This document shows positions 33,457 through 37,682 of a stretch of 37,682 nt of DNA, piece after piece. Source of the DNA: Acidobacteriota bacterium (GTDB lineage Bacteria; Acidobacteriota; Terriglobia; Terriglobales; SCQP01); assembly GCA_027315185.1 (NCBI GenBank), contig DAHUYO010000030.1:1-37682 (forward strand), written 5' to 3'. The stretch's first letter is position 1. Each line of letters opens with the position of its first letter. Below the pieces are notes generated by a model, which was given only the letters and a program-made list of their open reading frames with translations, searched no databases and had not been told where the DNA came from. A program made the translations under genes and the position numbers.

Positions 33457-34356
33457 ATGACTCGCACCTATTGGCGTTTCGCCGCTCTCCTGCTCCTGCC
33501 CGCCTGCCTGTGGGCGCAACAGCCTGCCGCCCAGCAGCACGCCGCCTCCCCCGCGGCCGCCTCCGCGCTACCGCCGATGGCCGCGCCGCCCACCGGTCCG
33601 GCGCCGAACAATCCCAACGCCGCCACCTTCATCGGCGGGGGTGCCGATGGCGCCGCGCCGCTGTTGCCCCCAGCCCTCCAGCCCAATCCCAATGCCCTGC
33701 GCGTGTATGTGGAAATGCCCAACGGCCCGGATGCGCGGCAGATCGCCGGCTTGATGCAGCAATATCTGTTTGCATCCCATCAGGTTGTGGTCACCGAAAA
33801 CGAAAGTAATGCCAGCGTCATTCTGAAAGGCATCGTCTACCGCCAGCCCAAGCCCGCGCAGTTGAAGCGGGACGCCGCCCGCCGCCGCCGCGAAGAACGC
33901 GCCCTGGCCGCCGCCCGCCGCCGCGAAGAGCAAGCGATCGCCCAAGGCGCCCAGCCCAGCCCCGGCGGCGGCAATCAAGGCGGAGCCAATTACATCAACC
34001 CCAACCAGATCCCCAGCGTCGGCGGCACCGCCTCGTCGGGTGACGCCGGCGCGGCTGCCTACGGCGGCGGCTCTGCCGCGTTCTATGGCAGTGGGGATGG
34101 TGAATCCGGCCTGCCCTCCATGGACAGCCTGCTCAATCCGGGTCTGACCGATCTGCACAATTACCGCTATCGCCTCGATCTGGAATTGGTCAATCCCGAC
34201 GGCGACCTGGTCTGGATTAGCGGCCGCGGCGCTCAAGCGCCCAACTTCACCTCGGCCAACCAAGCCGTCTCGCAAAGTCTCCAGCCCATGCTGGATCTGT
34301 TGCACCAGGTCACCCACCCCGGGAAGAAGGCCTCAGCCAATACCCCGGCCAGCTAA
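33457..34356 (+). CDS. Secreted Gln/Ala/Pro-rich protein of unknown function
   Basis: A 299-residue protein: signal peptide FAALLLLPACLWAQ, then a low-complexity Ala/Pro/Gln region to about 85. A folded segment RVYVEMPNGPDARQIAGLMQQYLFASHQVVVTENESNASVILKG follows. Next is an Arg/Ala helix with REE repeats, a Gly-rich loop, and a C-terminal strand pair NYRYRLDLELVNPDGDLVWISG. The ends resemble CsgG/LpoB-like periplasmic domains that read 'new value against state', but this is only a pattern match. ATG 33457 is chosen over an earlier frame opening because the signal peptide starts there; GGTGA lies 9 nt upstream and TAGTAT (33435-33440) may be its -10. Confidence 0.65.
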   Translation: MTRTYWRFAALLLLPACLWAQQPAAQQHAASPAAASALPPMAAPPTGPAPNNPNAATFIGGGADGAAPLLPPALQPNPNALRVYVEMPNGPDARQIAGLMQQYLFASHQVVVTENESNASVILKGIVYRQPKPAQLKRDAARRRREERALAAARRREEQAIAQGAQPSPGGGNQGGANYINPNQIPSVGGTASSGDAGAAAYGGGSAAFYGSGDGESGLPSMDSLLNPGLTDLHNYRYRLDLELVNPDGDLVWISGRGAQAPNFTSANQAVSQSLQPMLDLLHQVTHPGKKASANTPAS

Positions 34357-34835
34357 TCCCCCGCGAGTCCGGGGATCCGGCGTCCCCGCCGTCATCCCGG
34401 CAGTGTTCAGCGGCACGGTTGTCTCCCCCGTGTACCGTGCCCTGCTCTCACGGTAGCGGGGCATCCCACCTGCACTGCCGCTCATCCGGCCTCGCAGATG
34501 AGCCTGTGGGTCGGTGTCTCCCGTTCTGGCCGCCTGGATCCTCGCCTGGGCCCTCGGCGCCCCGCCTTGGCTAGACTGGCTTTTACTGCTTGCTTGGTTC
34601 GGCTCCGTCTTTTGGCTGTTCTTCCGCGATCTCCCCGGCCCGCCCCGCCGCTAGCCCCCATCTGCTCCGACAGGAAAAACCGCGCGGCCCCCAGCGACGC
34701 GCGCAAGCGGGGGTAATCCCCGCGCCAAACAAAGCCGGGCACCGCCAGCGCAAAACAAAAGCCGGACGCGGCCGAGCCGCGCCGAGGTCCGCGCCCGCCG
34801 CTGGCTATTGGCTCCCTGATTTTGAAGCGCTCATC
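34357..34835. other. Intergenic region, about 480 bp
   Basis: Lies between two converging secreted-protein genes. ATCCCC (34356-34361) and GGGGAT (34371-34376) form a weak hairpin at the stop of the upstream gene, without a T-tract. Apart from the possible 46-codon gene at 34514-34654, I see nothing supportable; the open frames on both strands at 34482-34895 are Arg/Pro-rich and look non-coding. Confidence 0.45.
34514..34654 (+). CDS. Possible 46-residue membrane protein
   Basis: A short frame from GTG 34514 encodes SPVLAAWILAWALGAPPWLD, then WLLLLAWFGSVFWLFFRDLP and a basic PPRR end. That gives two hydrophobic segments separated by a Pro turn, with positive residues at the C-terminus: the build of a small two-helix membrane protein. 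A stop lies five codons upstream, so no longer start exists. The Shine-Dalgarno is weak. The Trp/Leu/Phe content is unlike the Arg/Pro-rich non-coding frames around it, which is the main argument for coding. Confidence 0.35.
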   Translation: MSPVLAAWILAWALGAPPWLDWLLLLAWFGSVFWLFFRDLPGPPRR

Positions 34836-37682
34836 TCAGCGCCGCTCCCCGCACGCCGGATCGTTCGGCGCCGCCGCGGTCGGCAGCGCCGCTAATCCCG
34901 CCTGTCCCAATTGTTGGTTCAGCGTGGGCAGCGATTGCCCTTCGATCCTGCGCAGCACCGCCAGCGCGGCGTCCAGCCGCTGGCAGTCGCCCTCCACCGC
35001 CGCGCGGTCGCTTGGCGTGGGCAGCAAATCGCCGAACTCCATGTCCTCCAAATGCCGTCCTAATCCACGGTTGGCCAGGCCGGCGCCATTCTTTCCGTTG
35101 GCTAGCTTCTCGGCCTGATGCTCCAGCCGCCGCAGGCCCGCCGCCAGTTGCGGCTGCCCCTTCGCCGCCGCCAGCGCTCGCTCGGCGGCCTGGCTCAGGC
35201 GGCTCAGTTGCTGGAACGAATGGTAGCTGGTGCCCATCGCCGCGGTGATCTGCCGCTCGAACCGCAGTTCCTCGCCCAGCTCCCAGGGCAGGACGGGAAT
35301 GCGCGGGTCGTTCTTCACGGTAAGCTGCCGCGTGAACGTCCGCCCATCCACCGTCAGCTTCACCGTATACACCCCCGGAATCGCCGTCGGCCCCACGGGC
35401 TGGATCCGCGGCGTATGGCCCTCGATGGCGTGCCAGGTCAGCGTGTATTCGGTGTAATCGAGCAGATTCCCGAAGTAGCTGTAGGTCAGCGACAGCGGCG
35501 GCGGATAGCGCAGATCCCACGCGATGCGGTGCATGCCCGCCGAGGCCGGCAGCACCACCGGTTTGGCGAACCAATGCATCGGCACGTCCGGCGCCGATGT
35601 GTCCGGCGGCGGCGGCGTGCTGGAATACTGCCGTACCAAATGCCCCGCCGCGTCATAAAAGCCCAGGGTCACCGGGCCGCTGACCGCGCGCGGCAAATAG
35701 TAGTCAACGATCGCACCCTGCGGCGGATTCTGCCCCGCCGGCACTTCCGGCGGCAGCGGCGTGTCCTGGTCGTTGTCCCAACGCACCCGCCATGCCGGCT
35801 CGGGCTTGTATAGATACGCGGGTCCGTGTACCCCCGCCGCCATCGCCTCCGCCGCCTGCCGCAGCGGCGTCACATCGTCCAAAATCCAGAACGCCCGCCC
35901 ATAGGTCGAGATCACCAGATCATTGCCATGCACCGTCATGCCGCTGACCACGGTGTTGGGCAGATTCAGTTGCAGCGATTGCCAGTCGCCGCCGCGGTCG
36001 AAGGAAACGTACGCGCCCATCTCCGTTCCCGCGTACAGCAGGTCGGGATCCTTTGGATCCTCACGCACCACCCGCACGCGCACGCCTTTTGGCAAGCCGC
36101 GCACGATCTCTTGCCACGTCTTGCCAAAGTCCGTGGTCCGGTAAATGTACGGCTGCGCGTGGCGGAAGGTCTCCACCGCCGCATAGGCCGTCCCTGCGTT
36201 CGCGTGCGAGGCATCAATGATGTTGATGTTGGCGTGCGCCGGCAGACCCGGCGGCGTCACGTTTTTCCACGTGGCGCCTTTGTCCTGCGTCAGCTGGATC
36301 AGCCCGTCGTTGGTTCCCGCCCAAATCACCCGCGCGCTGAGCGGCGACGGCGCCAGCGTTTGGATCGCCGGGCCGAAATAAGACCGCCGCGGCGCCTTGG
36401 TCTTGCCCGGCGGAATGGTCAGGTCCGGGCTGATATGAAACCACGTCCGCGCCCCATCGGTGGATTCCATTACGTACTGCGCCGCCATGTACATCACATG
36501 GGGATTGACCGGCGAATACATCAGCGGCGGCGCGCCGGTGAAGCGGTCCTCGGGCGTGGGCGTGTAGAACACCGAAACCATCCCCGTCTTGCGGTCATAC
36601 CGCCGCAGCACGTGGTACCACCCCTGCGTGAACACCCACCGCGGATTTAGCGGGTCCGGCGCGATATAACCGTTCTCGAAGCCGCCTATTGGATACCAGT
36701 CGCTGTCCCGGATCTCGCCGTAATCGCTGCGGCTCAGCACGCAGGCCGTGCCGCTGTCCTGCTGCGCGCCATAGACCCGGAACGGAAAATGATTGTCGGT
36801 GAACACGTTGTAGAACTGCCCGTTCGGCAGGTTGAACCACGGCGTCCACGTCTTGCCCCCGTCCACGCTGATCGCCGGCCCCTGGTCCACGCCCAGAATC
36901 ATCCGCCGCGGATTCGCCGGATCCACCCACAGGTCACGCTCGTCATCCCCGCCCGGCGATCCCTTGAACGCCGCCACCGTTTTGCCGCCGTCCACCGAGC
37001 GGTACATCGCCGTGCCCATCAGATAGACCACGTCCGGGTTCCCCGGGTCCACGTAGATCTTCCCGCCCGCGCTCAAGATGTGGTGCGTCTCCAAACGCCA
37101 GCTCTTCCCGCCGTTGTCGCTGCGGTACAGTCCCTGCGCGTCCCGGCCGAATCCCTGCGCCTCGGCGTACACCCGCTGCCCATGCGTCCCATCCGCCACC
37201 GCCAGGCGGAAGCTCCGCGCCTTTACCGGCAGCCCCTTCCCGCTCAGCGGCTTCCAGCTTTTGCCTTCATTCGTGCTTTTGTAAATCACCGCGCCCAGCG
37301 GCGGCAGCGCTTTCCGCTGCGCTTTGCTCAGCCCGAAGGTGCTGCGCGCGAACGCCGCGTAGATCACCTTCGGATCGCGAAAATCGTAGACCAGGCTGGC
37401 CACGCCCGTGTAAGCGTCCTTGTACAGCACGTGCCGCCACGTCCGGCCCCCGTTCGTCGTGCGGTAAACGCCGCGGTGCGTGTTGGCCGGCCCGCCGAAC
37501 TCGCGCGAACCCAAGGCCCCGACGATCACGAGGTTGGGATTGCGCGGATCCACCAGCACGGCCGTGATGTACCGCGTCTGCTTCAGCCCGATGTTCTTCC
37601 ACGTCCGTCCGCCGTCGTCGCTCTTGTACATCCCCCGCCCCGGCGTGAAGGACCATTCCGTGGGATCGCCCGTTCCCACGTA
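34836..37682 (-). CDS. BNR/sortilin-like repeat protein (5' end outside window)
   Basis: The 3' 947 codons of a very large exported-type protein; the reading frame is open at the right edge. At least nine BNR/Asp-box motifs are visible: KSDDGGRTWKN, RTTNGGRTWRH, STNEGKSWKP, RSDNGGKSWR, SVDGGKTWTPW, STDGARTWFH, DKGATWKN, TTDFGKTWQE and FDRGGDWQS. They form beta-propeller blades like those in sortilin/Vps10 and xyloglucanase-type (GH74) proteins, covering about residues 1-600. The C-terminal 330 residues switch to a beta-sandwich and helical tail (TVKLTVDGRTFTRQLTVKNDPRI, RFERQITAAMGTSYHSF). Such proteins are numerous in Acidobacteria and often annotated glycosyl hydrolase without a shown activity; no catalytic residue can be named here. 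Confidence 0.88.
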   Translation of the reverse strand, partial: YVGTGDPTEWSFTPGRGMYKSDDGGRTWKNIGLKQTRYITAVLVDPRNPNLVIVGALGSREFGGPANTHRGVYRTTNGGRTWRHVLYKDAYTGVASLVYDFRDPKVIYAAFARSTFGLSKAQRKALPPLGAVIYKSTNEGKSWKPLSGKGLPVKARSFRLAVADGTHGQRVYAEAQGFGRDAQGLYRSDNGGKSWRLETHHILSAGGKIYVDPGNPDVVYLMGTAMYRSVDGGKTVAAFKGSPGGDDERDLWVDPANPRRMILGVDQGPAISVDGGKTWTPWFNLPNGQFYNVFTDNHFPFRVYGAQQDSGTACVLSRSDYGEIRDSDWYPIGGFENGYIAPDPLNPRWVFTQGWYHVLRRYDRKTGMVSVFYTPTPEDRFTGAPPLMYSPVNPHVMYMAAQYVMESTDGARTWFHISPDLTIPPGKTKAPRRSYFGPAIQTLAPSPLSARVIWAGTNDGLIQLTQDKGATWKNVTPPGLPAHANINIIDASHANAGTAYAAVETFRHAQPYIYRTTDFGKTWQEIVRGLPKGVRVRVVREDPKDPDLLYAGTEMGAYVSFDRGGDWQSLQLNLPNTVVSGMTVHGNDLVISTYGRAFWILDDVTPLRQAAEAMAAGVHGPAYLYKPEPAWRVRWDNDQDTPLPPEVPAGQNPPQGAIVDYYLPRAVSGPVTLGFYDAAGHLVRQYSSTPPPPDTSAPDVPMHWFAKPVVLPASAGMHRIAWDLRYPPPLSLTYSYFGNLLDYTEYTLTWHAIEGHTPRIQPVGPTAIPGVYTVKLTVDGRTFTRQLTVKNDPRIPVLPWELGEELRFERQITAAMGTSYHSFQQLSRLSQAAERALAAAKGQPQLAAGLRRLEHQAEKLANGKNGAGLANRGLGRHLEDMEFGDLLPTPSDRAAVEGDCQRLDAALAVLRRIEGQSLPTLNQQLGQAGLAALPTAAAPNDPACGERR

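Overview
The window looks like chromosomal DNA of a GC-rich acidobacterium (phylum Acidobacteriota), perhaps from a metagenome assembly. The best markers are an ADOP-type (acidobacterial duplicated orphan permease) MacB/FtsX permease at 20576-23020, a large secreted BNR/sortilin-like repeat protein at the right edge, and several secreted proteins of types common in that phylum. I see no tRNA, rRNA, CRISPR array, insertion sequence or phage gene. The assignment rests on gene content only.

Left part (1-6550, minus strand): a compact histidine-biosynthesis operon read leftwards, hisI-hisG-hisD-hisC::HAD-hisB-hisH::hisF. Every one of the five junctions is a 4-nt ATGA or GTGA stop/start overlap with a Shine-Dalgarno-like sequence inside the preceding gene. 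Two genes are fusions. The aminotransferase HisC carries a C-terminal HAD phosphatase domain, which I propose is the otherwise missing histidinol-phosphate phosphatase. HisH and HisF form one continuous chain, as in eukaryotic HIS7. Upstream of hisI is a complete classical attenuator: an AT-rich promoter, a 23-codon leader peptide with six His codons in ten, an alternative antiterminator pairing, and a perfect 10-bp terminator hairpin followed by a T-rich tract. The whole unit reads as one translation-sensed, translationally coupled pathway. hisE and hisA are not in view; hisA may lie beyond the left edge.

Middle (6655-20320): a frameshifted outer-membrane-like gene, a FixI/CcoI-type copper P-type ATPase, a small coiled-coil protein, uvrB, two M48 metalloproteases (HtpX-like and a secreted BepA/YfgC-like one), a ComEA-like HhH protein, mnmE, a receiver protein with a long Ala/Pro tail, a SYLF/Ysc84 protein and a stand-alone Ku.

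Right part (20576-37682): the ADOP permease with a large inverted repeat upstream, hsp20, an uncharacterised CxxC protein, and the histidine-degradation pair hutU-hutI. After these come a Sel1-repeat gene with a frameshift, a secreted protein built from two 210-residue tandem copies, and a frameshifted ICMT-like methyltransferase. Last are three secreted proteins of unknown function, a possible 46-residue membrane protein, and the 3' part of the BNR-repeat protein. Histidine synthesis and breakdown therefore lie about 18 kb apart.
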